A DNA stretch of 64,000 bases from assembly GCA_035048485.1 (NCBI GenBank), contig CM068589.1:3660501-3724500 (forward strand), read 5' to 3'. The translations under genes were made by a program, and so were the position numbers. Below, in pieces: positions 24,290 to 35,456 of the stretch. The stretch is from Pteria penguin. Its lineage: Eukaryota > Mollusca > Bivalvia > Pterioida > Pteriidae. The first letter of the stretch is position 1, and each line of letters opens with the position of its first letter. The notes under the pieces are model-generated. The model was not told the origin of the DNA. It saw nothing but the letters and a program-made list of their open reading frames with translations, and ran no database searches.

Positions 24290-27200
24290 CAATACAAAAA
24301 GACCTAATAAATTGACAAAACTGGCATAGTGAAACATCCTTCCATGAAAGCTATAGCTAACTGGCATAGGACGAAACACTATTCCACTATGACCTCACTA
24401 CTGAAATACAATACAAAACGACGCAATAAATTAACAAAACTGGCATAGTGAAACATCCTTCCATGAAAGCTATAGCTAACTGGCACAGGACGAAACACTA
24501 TTCCACCAAGACCTCACTACTGAAATACAATACAAAAACACCCAATAAATTGACAAAACTGGCATAGTGAAACATCCTTCCATGAAAGCTAAAGCTAACT
24601 GGCACAGGACGAAACACTATTCCACCAAGACCTCTCTACTGAAATACAATACAAAAACACCCAATAAATTGACAAAACTGGCATAGTGAAACATCCTTCC
24701 ATGAAAGCTAAAGCTAACTGGCACAGGACGAAACACTATTCCACTATGACCTCACTATTGAAATACAATACAAAAAGACCCAATAAATTGACAAAACTGG
24801 CATAGTGAAACATCCTTCCATGAACGCTAACGCTAACTGGCACAGGACGAAACACTATTCCACTATGACCTCACTATTGAAATACAAGACAAAAAGACCC
24901 AATAAATTGACAAAACTGGCATAGTGAAACATCCTTCCATGAAAGCTATCGCTAACTGGCACAGGACGAAACACTATTCCACTATGACCTCACTACTGAG
25001 ATACAATACAAAAACACCCAATAAATTGACAAAACTGGCATAGTGAAACATCCTTCCATGAAAGCTATAGCTAACTGGCACAGGACGAAACACTATTCCA
25101 CCAAGACCTCACTACTGAAATACAATACAAAAAGACCTAATAAATTGACAAAACTGGCATAGTGAAACATCCTTCCATGAAAGCTATAGCTAACTGGCAC
25201 AGGACGAAACACTATTCCACTATGACCTCACTATTGAAATACAAGACAAAAAGACCCAATAAATTGACAAAACTGGCATAGTGAAACATCCTTCCATGAA
25301 AGCTATCGCTAACTGGCACAGGACGAAACACTATTCCAATATGACCTCACTACTGAAATACAATACAAAAACACCCAACAAATTGACAAAACTGGCATAG
25401 TGAAACATCCTTCCATGAAAGCTAAAGCTAACTGGCACAGGACGAAACACTATTCCACTATGACCTCACAATTGAAATACTAGACAAAGACCTAATAAAT
25501 TGACAAAACTGGCATAGTGAAACATCCTTCCATGAAAGCTATAGCTAACTGGCACAGGACGAAACACTATTCCACTATGACCTCACTATTGAAATACAAT
25601 ACAAAAAGACCTAATAAATTGACAAAACTGGCATAGTGAAACATCCTTCCATGAAAGCTAAAGCTAACTGGCACAGGACGAAACACTATTCCACTATGAC
25701 CTCACTATTGAAATACAAGACAAAAAGACCCAATTAATTGACAAAACTGGCATAGTGAAACATCCTTCCATGAAAGCTATCGCTAACTGGCACAGGACGA
25801 AACACTATTCCACTACGACCTCACTACTGAAATACAATACAAAAAGACCCAATAAATTGACAAAACTGGCATAGTGAAACATCCTTCCATGAAAGCTAAC
25901 GCTAACTGGCACAGGACGAAACACTATTCCACTATGACCTCACAATTGAAATACTAGACAAAAAGACCTAATAAATTGACAAAACTGGCATAGTGAAACA
26001 TCCTTCCATGAAAGCTATAGCTAACTGGCACAGGACGAAACACTATTCCACTAAGACCTCACTACTGAAATACAATACAAAAACACCCAATAAATTGACA
26101 AAACTGGCATAGTGAAACATCCTTCCATGAAAGCTATAGCTAACTGGCACAGGGCGAAACAGTATTCCACTATGACCTCACAATTGAAATACTAGACAAA
26201 AAGACCCAATAAACTGACAAAACTGGCATAGTGAAACATCCTTCCATGAAAGCTATAGCTAACTGGCACAGGAGGAAACACTATTCCACCAAGACCTCAC
26301 TACTGAAATACAATACAAAAAGACCTAATAAATTGACAAAACTGGCATAGTGAAACATCCTTCCATGAAAGCTATAGCTAACTGGCACAGGACGAAACAC
26401 TATTCCACTATGACCTCACTATTGAAATACAAGACAAAAAGACCCAATAAATTGACAAAACTGGCATAGTGAAACATCCTTCTATGAAAGCTATCGCTAA
26501 CTGGCACAGGACGAAACACTATTCCAATATGACCTCACTACTGAAATACAATACAAAAAGACCATTTAAATTGACAAAACTGGCATAGTGAAACATCCTT
26601 CCATGAAAGCTAAAGCTAACTGGCACAGGACGAAACACTATTCCACTATGACCTCACAATTGAAATACTAGACAAAAAGACCTAATAAATTGACAAAACT
26701 GGCATAGTGAAACATCTTTCCATGAAAGCTATAGCTAACTGGCACAGGACGAAACACTATTCCACTATGACCTCACTATTGAAATACAATACAAAAAGAC
26801 CCAATAAATTGACAAAACTGGCATAGTGAAACATCCTTCCATGAAAGCTAAAGCTAACTGGCACAGGACGAAACACTATTCCACTATGACCTCACTATTG
26901 AAATACAAGACAAAAAGACCCAATAAATTGACAAAACTGGCATAGTGAAACATCCTTCCATGAAAGCTAACGCTAACTGGCACAGGACGAAACACTATTC
27001 CACTATGACCTCACTACTGAAATACAATACAAAAACACCCAATAAATTGACAAAACTGGCATAGTGAAACATCCTTCCATGAAAGCTAACGCTAACTGGC
27101 ACAGGACGAAACACTATTCCACTATGACCTCACAATTGAAATACTAGACAAAAAGACCTAATAAATTGACAAAACTGGCATAGTGAAACATCCTTCCATG

Positions 27201-27381
27201 AAAGCTATAGCTAACTGGCACAGGACGAAACACTATTCCATCAAGACCTCACTACTGAAATACAATACAAAAAGACCTAATAAATTGACAAAACTGGCAT
27301 AGTGAAACATCCTTCCATGAAAGCTAAAGCTAACTGGCACAGGACGAAACACTATTCCACTATGACCTCACTATTGAAATA
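24290..27381. repeat. 119-bp satellite array, about 26 units
   Basis: GACAAAACTGGCATAGTGAA recurs every 119 bp (24313/4, 24433, 24552, 24671 and so on to 27287). Each unit also has ATCCTTCCATGAAAGCTA, GGCACAGGACGAAACACTAT and ACCTCACTA(T/C)TGAAATACA. Units differ at a few sites in a patchy, shuffled way (GCTATAGC/GCTAAAGC/GCTATCGC; ACCAAG/ACTATG), the mark of unequal exchange or conversion. Degenerate sequence at 24190-24290 may be a decayed edge. The array ends against the coding segment at 27467-27907. Confidence 0.95.
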
Positions 27382-27466
27382 CCATGGTTTCCAGACAGAC
27401 ATACAATGGGAAATAAGAATGTAATACATAAATTTAACAAAACTGCACAAAACTATTGCACTGGCA

Positions 27467-28250
27467 TTATATATTGATACTTTTAATGGAAGGACATATA
27501 TATGAAACATCTTTATTGTAAAGTTTACCATCTGCACAGATGTATTTACAATTTAGGCGCTGAACAGGAATAAATACAGATTCTCCAAATACATCATACA
27601 AGTTTCTTGTCCATACTTCTACAGGCTTTCCACAATGATATCTGTACCTGTTAGGGAAGGGCATAAGCCACAATACCTTGGCAAATAAATGAACTCTACT
27701 TTCATTTTCTACTATAAGATTATGCTCAATAAAATATTGTGTAACTCCTGGGACGAGGTCACCCTTGCCAACTTCCCCTAAAATGTGTCCATTATTAGAG
27801 TGCCAGTAGGTCATTACATATGATAAACGTTTATGATGTGATTGATATGATCCATACACCTCTCCTCCAAAAAATACTGTTGGACATTTTTTAAATGACT
27901 TTGGCATACATGAAATTATCAGGTCTTAGAGGTGTGGATATATATGCAAGTATGTTTTTTTTTTCAAAAAGATCTTTTGCTGTCACATAGTCTGACTTTC
28001 TTTTGACTGGTTCTATGTGTACATCTTTTTTCCTTTCTTTTTATATTTCTTTTTCAATAAAAGTTAAATTTTCATTGACGTCATTGTCAGATCTTTCTGA
28101 ACGGCAAGAACTGAACTCCTCTGATTTTTCACTAACATTATCATCATAATCTGCAAAAGGTTCATTATTTGCCTTTCCAAGTCTTTGTTTTTTCTTTTCA
28201 GTCTCCTTTGTCTTCTTTTGTTTTCTAATGAGTGACGTCCCATTTAATCT
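27467..28250 (-). CDS. Unrecognised minus-strand coding segment
   Basis: A 146-codon frame (27907 to 27467) contains KCPTVFFGGEVYGSYQSHH, RLSYVMTYWHSNNGHILGEV, QYFIEHNLIVENESRVHLFA, KVLWLMPFPNRY and GESVFIPVQRLNCKYICA before a stop. Low-complexity charged sequence upstream on the same strand (28210-27990: KKKQRLGKANNEPFADYDD, SEEFSSCRSERSDND) looks coding but breaks frame twice near 28050 and 27900. The pattern of a YF(I/F)xH, hydrophobic KVxW and xIPVQR(I/L) module resembles C-terminal regions of proteins that I associate with large animal transposons, possibly BAH-like, but I cannot name it. It could be the insertion's own gene or a captured host fragment. Confidence 0.5.
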
Positions 28251-28532
28251 ATATTAATGAGAATAATTTATAATAAATCTTAAAGCAAACATTAAGCTAA
28301 GTGGTTAAATGTTCTCAAAACCAAATCAATATGGAAAAGGACATTTGCGTCTTGCAGTATACACAAACAATTTAACAAGGAATATATATTATTAATATTT
28401 AAGAATATTTAAAGAAATGTCACCACAATTGATATTTACAGTCCAAATATGACCCGACATTCAAAATCATCTGATTTCAGTATTTTCAAAAAGTTACTCT
28501 TCATTATCAAAAACAACTCAAACTACACATAT

Positions 28533-28810
28533 ATTGTTTGTTTGTTTGTTGACGTTGTTTTACGTCACACCACGAATATTTTACATATATGGTGACAGCA
28601 TCTGACTGATGCAGGTTACATAAATTTCGACCTTTCAATAGGCCCATCCAAAGCAGTGAGGATCTTTAACGTGCCACGTTTATCGCGAAACGGGACAACG
28701 GTTTTTACTGTCTCATCCGAAGGACAGACACCAGCATGACTACCAGGAGGCTTGAACCAGGACCTCTCGGTCAGTAGTTGAGCGCTCTACCACTGAGCCA
28801 AGCTGGCTTC
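28533..28810 (-). repeat. tRNA-derived SINE
   Basis: Minus-strand, full length: (GTTT)n tail, TTTTACGTCACACCACGAAT, CTGTCTCATCCGAAGGACAG and a tRNA-like head whose complement reads TTGGCTCAGTGGTAGAGCG with B box GGTTCAAGCC. ACACATAT flanks it at 28525-28532 and 28811-28818. Confidence 0.85.
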
Positions 28811-28814
28811 ACAC

Positions 28815-29620
28815 ATATTGAAAACATCTTTAATTGAAAGTGATATATAACGTGAAAGTTTAATAACATATGTACCTCAATTGGGCCCTTGATCTCTAGA
28901 TGATATTTTGAAAGGTCATAAAATGACAAGCATGTGAGAATTCAATCGACAGATATTCCTGTCAAAAATCAAAAAGAAATTAATCAATATATACAAAATT
29001 ATGAAAATAGTACAAATTAGAATGTTTGTGAAATACCAATGTATACACCTTAAATAAAACTAAAGGCAACAAATAATTCCCTGTTTGGTTAACTTCCACT
29101 TCAGTTCCCAAGGGGGAGGGATGGGCTCAGTATTGGGATTATATTGATTACATAGCTTAATGACCGATATTTTGGTTCCTGTAGGCTGTAGTGTAGTGTT
29201 GGTTCTAATCTATAATGTATTAATGATAGCAAGGACTTATAAACAAGAAGGATTGGCAACTCCCTATACACGAAGGGAAATCTTACTGAACTATTGCGTG
29301 GCACGAGATCTGTGACGAGACCTAACCAGAAAACAATAGCTATCGCGGCCGAGAACTACCTGGCTAAACAATTCAGCAAAATCTGTTAGATCCTCTAAAC
29401 ATCCACATTAAACGTATGTTGCCATTGATACTGAAGATATTAAATTAATTTTTAGTATCAGTATTACATGCAATTTCTGAGTAGTTTGTGAGAAAATGGT
29501 TTGGGAATTCCATTTTAAAGTAGGATGTTTCGAAGCTGACCTCCTGCATATTTCGTCTAACGGTCTATAGACCTGTATGAATTACCCCATATTCTCCTAT
29601 GTTTCGGGGTGTACAGAAAT
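28815..29620. other. Non-coding stretch
   Basis: No supported gene or repeat recognised. Confidence 0.4.
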
Positions 29621-29624
29621 GCTG

Positions 29625-30215
29625 TTGGAATCAATAAAATCATGAGACTTTGGAACATGCATTAAAACTAGTTTTTATTTCATTTTCTTGCCAACGTTTT
29701 ATCTACAAAGGTTTATACTAAGGTGTTGTATCCTGTACTCCTTGAGCGATAAATGAAGAAAAAAAAAAGGCAGGTTCATTTGAATTTTCCCATTTTCTCA
29801 AGTATTACAAGGTTTACATGTGATGTGTTTTGCATCAAAATGTACACGAGACTCTAGTGTGTGCACTAAAATAACTTTCATTTAATTTTATGGACAATCT
29901 TATGTCTATAAGGTTCCATACACCGGGGTCTTAATCTCCAATTATTTGCGACCCATTACAAAGAAAATTTTGACAGGTCGGATTGAATTATTTAATTTTC
30001 TCAAGTATCACATGGTGTACATGTGATATGTTGGTACCAAAATGTACATGAAACTCTAGTGTGTGGCCTAGCCTTAAATATATATATTTTTAAATTATGT
30101 TGGCATTTATATCTACATGTATAAGGTTTAATACATGTATATAGGGTCTTATCTCTGTGTCCCTCTGCGACCTTTGACGAACAGAATTTGACAGGCGTTT
30201 TCTTAGGTATTGTTC
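29625..30215. repeat. Degenerate tandem repeat, about 200-bp period, three units
   Basis: CTCAAGTATTACAAGGTTTACATGTGAT at 29798 and CTCAAGTATCACATGGTGTACATGTGAT at 30000 start two similar blocks, each with CTCTAGTGTGTG, TATCTAC/TATGTCTATAAGGTT and a GGTCTTA...TTTGACAGG segment. A weaker unit precedes them from 29625. Confidence 0.6.
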
Positions 30216-31505
30216 CATGTAGGTTTGAAAAATTGATTGTCCTTGGGTTAATTGTTGACAAGAACTTCGTAAAGTATTCTACAATAGCGCAGTCACTTAT
30301 CAGTTTGTGCATCGAAAATCTGCTCTCGATCTGCACTCATCATAGTAAAGGATACTTGACCTGATAAAGCTCAAGCTATTAAGTAAAATAATACAACATT
30401 CTATTATAACCTCCCTGTTGTTTTCATCAAATAGAAGATCTGCCATGATTCTTATTCTGGGTGTCAATTTGAAAATTGTCGTCATCACTGTTGTAAACTC
30501 AATCATAATGTGTATACATGTATTTCTCGTGAAGAAAATCGAGATCTAAATCATATCCCCAAGAAAGGAAATGGGACATTCGCTTAGAAAGTACCACCCG
30601 TAATGGAAATATGAAATGACACAACCAGCCATTATAGGTCGGCTAAGCGACACACCTGTCTCACGTGTTAATTGCTAAAACAACACTTTAATTAACAGAG
30701 GTAAAACAAAGCATCACCCTTTCACCGACCGGCATACTTAATAGGGAACTACTTCTTGCACCTATATAAGAGACATATGTCTCTGCCTATATGAATGTGG
30801 TACATAGCGGAACGAGGGAGAAGGGATAAATACAAAAGCCATATTTTAAACAATGTTTTAAATAGAAATGGCATTTTACATTTTTTTTTTTGTCATAATG
30901 TCTCCTATACATATATCGATGCAAACTGAAAATATCACAAGTTAGATTTTACTATGGAAATTAAATAAAAAAAAAAAATAAATACAGTATTTACAAACAA
31001 GCATTGTTGACAAGGAAGCAACTATCGGTATTCTCGTGATTTTACTTATTTGCTGTATGAAGTTCTGAGAGTACCGAACGTCGCGAGATCTCATTTGCAT
31101 AACAAACCGTCATGCGAGATGTTAGCGAGAAAAGCCGAGATTCCAATCCTTCTTGTTTGTAAGTCTCTAGCTGATGATAGATAAATAATTTGGGTAAAAA
31201 TTTGGGTCCAAATAAAAGCATGCAAAACCAAAGGCAAGTTTACAAATCTACTCAGATTGAGCCACTCATTCATGCATGTAAATTATAATATAAATATTGA
31301 TTCCTTGCAATTTTGAACACCTACCCAACTATACTGCCGTTTTGGCACCTGAGGCCGAGTCCTGACTTCACTTTCAGTCTCAGTTTACGACAAATACTCT
31401 ACTAGTAACAGCGTAAAAATGAACAGCTTCTACTGTACATGTAAAGTAAAGTACTTTACGACAAAGAAAGTGATAATTCTTTATGTCTACTCAATGATAA
31501 TGAAT
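30216..31505. other. Non-coding stretch
   Basis: A 68-codon minus-strand frame at 30300-30506 has no recognisable domain or good splice context and is not called. T and A runs at 30880 and 30968. Otherwise nothing. Confidence 0.4.
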
Positions 31506-31694
31506 ATTGGGTCGTGCTAAAAACAGCCCGGGGCAGCCCGGAGCAGCCCGGAGAAAGAAAGTTGCGCCCGGGGCTTTGTGTGTTGGTTTTTATTGTTGTA
31601 TATGCCTTTATTAATTGATTCAATGGTATTTTTATCCTATCTGATATGAATTTTAAGAATATTTGCATGTTTGATCCTGAATGACTAATAAATC

Positions 31695-32690
31695 AAATCA
31701 ACCTCTATTGTGTGATTGGACGCAGAGCTGAGAGCATACACTGTCCACATTGATGAGAAGGTTTTGGATTTGGCGGATTCTGATGCCGCGTCGTCAAACG
31801 CAGGCGACGTGCTTATAATGTCGTTCACGTTCGGCAGTTGCATATAGTGAGGTTTATTCAGAATCATCTCTAAGCAAGTACGGACACGCAGTTCAGTCAC
31901 CATGCTGTTATTTCCACAGACCGCAATGGATACCGAGGAGAAGAGGCAGTCTCCGTCCGTCAGTGACTTCACAGGTTTTCCTGAAAATTGATAAAGAATA
32001 GCCTTAGTGGCGGAATGTATAAAAATGACAGACAAACAGACGGACAACCCCAACGCTATATGCCCCCTTGGAATAAGAAATTATAAAAAGCAACAGCTTA
32101 TTTGTTTGTCATTTATTTGATAATTTTAAAACTATCATGAGAAAACCTATATAAAATTTTCAATATTGAAAATTCTAGGTACTTTGAATCAAAATTTTGG
32201 GCAAATTTAATATGTTCTTAGGTTAAATGGACTGCATTAACAATAAAATGAGGTCAAACTGCAGTTTTGAGGAATTTAGTATTTGGCCTTTTGGCCTTGT
32301 GTCCCAATTTCAGTTGACTTCTTCCTCTCATCGTGACCAATATACATGTGAAGTTTGGAAGTGACTGGGCAACAAAATATTATAGTGCGTTCACAACAAT
32401 TCAGACATTGGGCCAAAGCTGACCATGACCTTTGGCCCAAATTAAGTAGGCCACTTCCTCTGAAATGAGGGTCAGACACACGGACAGAAGGGCAGAACAA
32501 ACCACCAAAATAAATGCATACCAAGATGGGTAAGGCCACAAGACCTCATAATCGTCAGTGACGGAGCATGTATGCCAATGGCCATGGGATCCGACTTGGT
32601 CTGCACGTCCTCAAGGTCTGGTAGGTGAAGCGCTTCTCTTCGACATTGGAACCTTAGATAGACTAGTCCAAGAGCAGATGCCTATTAAAA
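31695..32690 (-). pseudogene. OTU/vertnin-like exons captured in the 3.6-kb element
   Basis: Exon 31993-31711: acceptor TTTTCAG, then GKPVKSLTDGDCLFSSVSI, VTELRVRTCLEMILN and KTFSSMWTVYALSSA. DGDCLF(S/N)S holds the Cys and Asp of an OTU-type active site, and WTVYALSS matches what I remember of OTU-vertnin-like proteins. The frame runs on only a few residues before the terminal repeat and lacks the catalytic His part, so the domain is truncated by the element's end. A likely preceding exon at 32682-32560 (acceptor AATAG; ASALGLVYLRFQCRREALHL) lies upstream on the same strand. The deubiquitinase-like role is a family property; this copy is probably inactive. Confidence 0.55.
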
Positions 32691-32818
32691 AAAAGAATAT
32701 AAAACATTGACCAACAATATCTCAGTTGTCATTCAGATATAAATCCTTCCGTACGGCTATCTCGCTCGCTTTTACGGAGTGAGGAAGAATGAGGACAAGG
32801 GGGAGAGGATAGGGTGAT

Positions 32819-33450
32819 ATGGAGTTAAGTTTAAGAGGTCAGACCAAAGGTCCAAACTGTATTTTAAAAGGGTGTTATGATTTTTTAAACGAAGAGTTCA
32901 AGTACAACAGAAAATGTAAAAATTTGATTTTTAATGTATATAATATTTTACAACGGCTTGGACTTGGTGATTTGTTTCTCAATCAATCAATATTGACTCA
33001 AGAATATATTCTTTGCGCTACAAAACAACGGATATTTGATATGTGATATTTGATATTTGATATGTGTAAACAATCTTTGCTATCTTATATTAACGCTTCT
33101 TCAAAATCTATTATATATAAGCATTTAATTGATGGGCATACACTCCAGGCATATTTGGAAAAACCAATTTCATCGCAACATAAAAAAGTTATTTGTAAAT
33201 TCCGCTTGTCTGCCCATACTCTCATGGTTTAAACTGGTCGTTTTAAAAACATTCCTTTCGAAAAGCGAATATGCCCTGTATGTAAAGATTCAACAGAAAT
33301 AGAAGACGAATTCCATTTTATACTGAACTGTCCCTTGTACAAACCATTCCGACAAAAATTTTTGTCTGTAAATTAGTACAATTACTCAGCACCTCAAATG
33401 TAAAAGAATTATGCGGTTTAGGAAAATTTCTTACGCAAGCCTCCAAATTA
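32819..33450 (+). pseudogene. LINE reverse-transcriptase C-terminal fragment
   Basis: Frames at 32819-33046 and 33050-33232, then an untracked piece to 33375, read in order: NILQRLGLGDLFLNQ, KHLIDGHTLQAYLEKP, KVICKFRLSAHTL, GRFKNIPFEKRICPVCKD and EDEFHFILNCPLYKPFRQKF. The R-x-CPxC...EDExHFxLxCP pattern is the zinc-knuckle-like C-terminus common in invertebrate LINEs. Stops interrupt it. It lies inside the 3.6-kb element. Confidence 0.75.
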
Positions 33451-34140
33451 AGAAGTGAGCAATGTTAACTATTTTGTGACCTTTTATATATTTATATATA
33501 ATATGATATATGATATATGTTTGATTTCTAATACAATTTATACTTTATTATATTTGAGTATGCACATACAAAATTTAATGACAAAATTCATGCCGTTGTA
33601 TGTATATGTAGTTGTGTATGTGTATGTGTATATATATGTCTATATATATGTCTATCTATATATATATTCTTTACAAAATAACAATTTACATGAGATTTTT
33701 GTATTATTCAACTTTAACATTTTCAAAACATTATCACATAAAATCATTTTCAAATTAAAAAAAAATATATAAAATTTTATCATATAATAACACTTTATAG
33801 AAATACTAATTTCTAATACTTATAATACATAAATAAGAATAAAACAAACAACAAGGAAAACAAGTTCTGAACAAAGTATCTTGGAATGAAAGAATGAAAT
33901 TATGAATGGATGTGTGAATTAAATATTATTATTATAATTATCCGTTGTGTTTTATTTCAAAGGTGTATGTGCCTTCTCATTTGGGATGTGTTTTTTTCTG
34001 CCCTTCTGCATAAAAGATAATTTTTTTTTAAAAAAATTGGGCACATTTTGAAAAATCAATGCAATATCCATTGGGAAGGGTCCTTATAACGGACCTGATT
34101 TGAAGAAAAAAACTATTATTATTATTATTATTATTACTAC

Positions 34141-34195
<55 letters not shown>

Positions 34196-34970
34196 GGTAC
34201 CCAAACAAACATAGTTTAGGAAGAGCTGCCCCAGAATAACCTCACTTAGGGACCATGCAATTTTTATCACCAGTGTGTTTGAACATATTTTATTTTATTT
34301 TTGAAAAAGGGATCACCTAAGTTAGACATTATTAATGTGGTATTAATGAGACATTAAATACGCCTGCTGCGAAAAGTATACGCCTGCAGGTCACAAACAT
34401 GATATTATGTTATAAAATTAATATGAATGAATGAGTTTAACACATTTTCATGAAATTTCAAACTTTGGTTTAGTTATTAACGGTAAAATACAAGTTATAC
34501 ACGATTATAAATTCATAACAAATACACCTGCTGGATCCGACGTCATTTAATTTGTTAATCATTGGTTATGTATTGCATACGCCTACTACAAAAAGATACG
34601 CCTGCAAATAACGGCACTATATATGATGTTATAATACTAACATATATAAACTCGTATCATACATCTTAATAAAAAGTTTCATGACGTTATTAACGGTAAT
34701 GGTAATGAATTTCACTCTCCATTCAATGTATGAATGTACAACATACAGAGAATCGCAGTCAAATAAATATGGCAACTATAAAATTATGAACACATATTAG
34801 TTTTGTAAGACTAAAACGTAAATTTAACGAGAGAGAGAGAGAGGGGGGGGGGAGCTGCAAAAATTTATTTTAATCATTTGATTTCACGCTATATACCACT
34901 GGCGTATCTAGCGCCACCTTTGACGGAGGAAATTTGCCGATTTTGACGGAAATTGGCCAAACAAGGTTTT
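33451..34970. other. AT-rich tail and microsatellites inside the 3.6-kb element
   Basis: 33480-33670 is TATATG-rich, 34113-34195 is (ATT)n, and 34830-34852 is GA- then G-rich. GATACGCCTGC occurs twice (34377 and 34601). No gene supported. Confidence 0.5.
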
Positions 34971-35456
34971 GTGTAAACATTTGATCAAACATACAAATAT
35001 TCTTAAAATTCATATCAGATAGGATAAAAATACCATTGAATCAATTAATAAAGGCATATACAACAATAAAAACCAACACACAAAGCCCCGGGCGCAACTT
35101 TCTTTCTCCTGGCTGCTCCGGGCTGCCCCGGGCTGTTTTTAGCATGACCGATGAATATTAGGCACATGTATATTGATGAACCGCCAAAATGCTGCTGACC
35201 AGAGGCAATGACCGCCGGATTAGTTTCGAACTTTCCGTAACCTCCCCCCTCCCAAAATATAAAAATAAAATACATGATTATTATCAATAGCAGAAATTGA
35301 GTATATCAATTAACTTCTTTAAAAAACTGACGATTAGATGATGAACGAAATGATTCTATATTTATAGATCATTTTTACTGTATGTACGAAACTAAATCGA
35401 GCATCAAATACATTCGCGCTTAATTTAAACCAGAAAAAAGAGAATATTACCTGGAG

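Larger units (their letters stand above)
31509..35150. mobile_element. 3.64-kb inverted-repeat element with 9-bp target duplication
   Basis: Terminal repeats of about 168 bp are nearly identical: left 31509-31676 starts GGGTCGTGCTAAAAACAGCC; right, on the other strand from 35150, starts CGGTCATGCTAAAAACAGCC; both go on to GGGGCTTTGTGTGTTGG and ATTGATTCAATGGTATTTTT. ATGAATATT flanks both sides exactly (31500-31508 and 35151-35159). Nine-base duplications are typical of Mutator-like elements. No transposase seen; inside are an OTU-like exon on minus, a LINE 3' end on plus and an (ATT)n tract, so it is non-autonomous and carries foreign sequence. High terminal identity implies recent activity. 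Confidence 0.85.

Noticed and set aside
24290..27381. CRISPR array
   Set aside because: Units are contiguous 119-bp repeats without unique spacers, in a eukaryotic genome.
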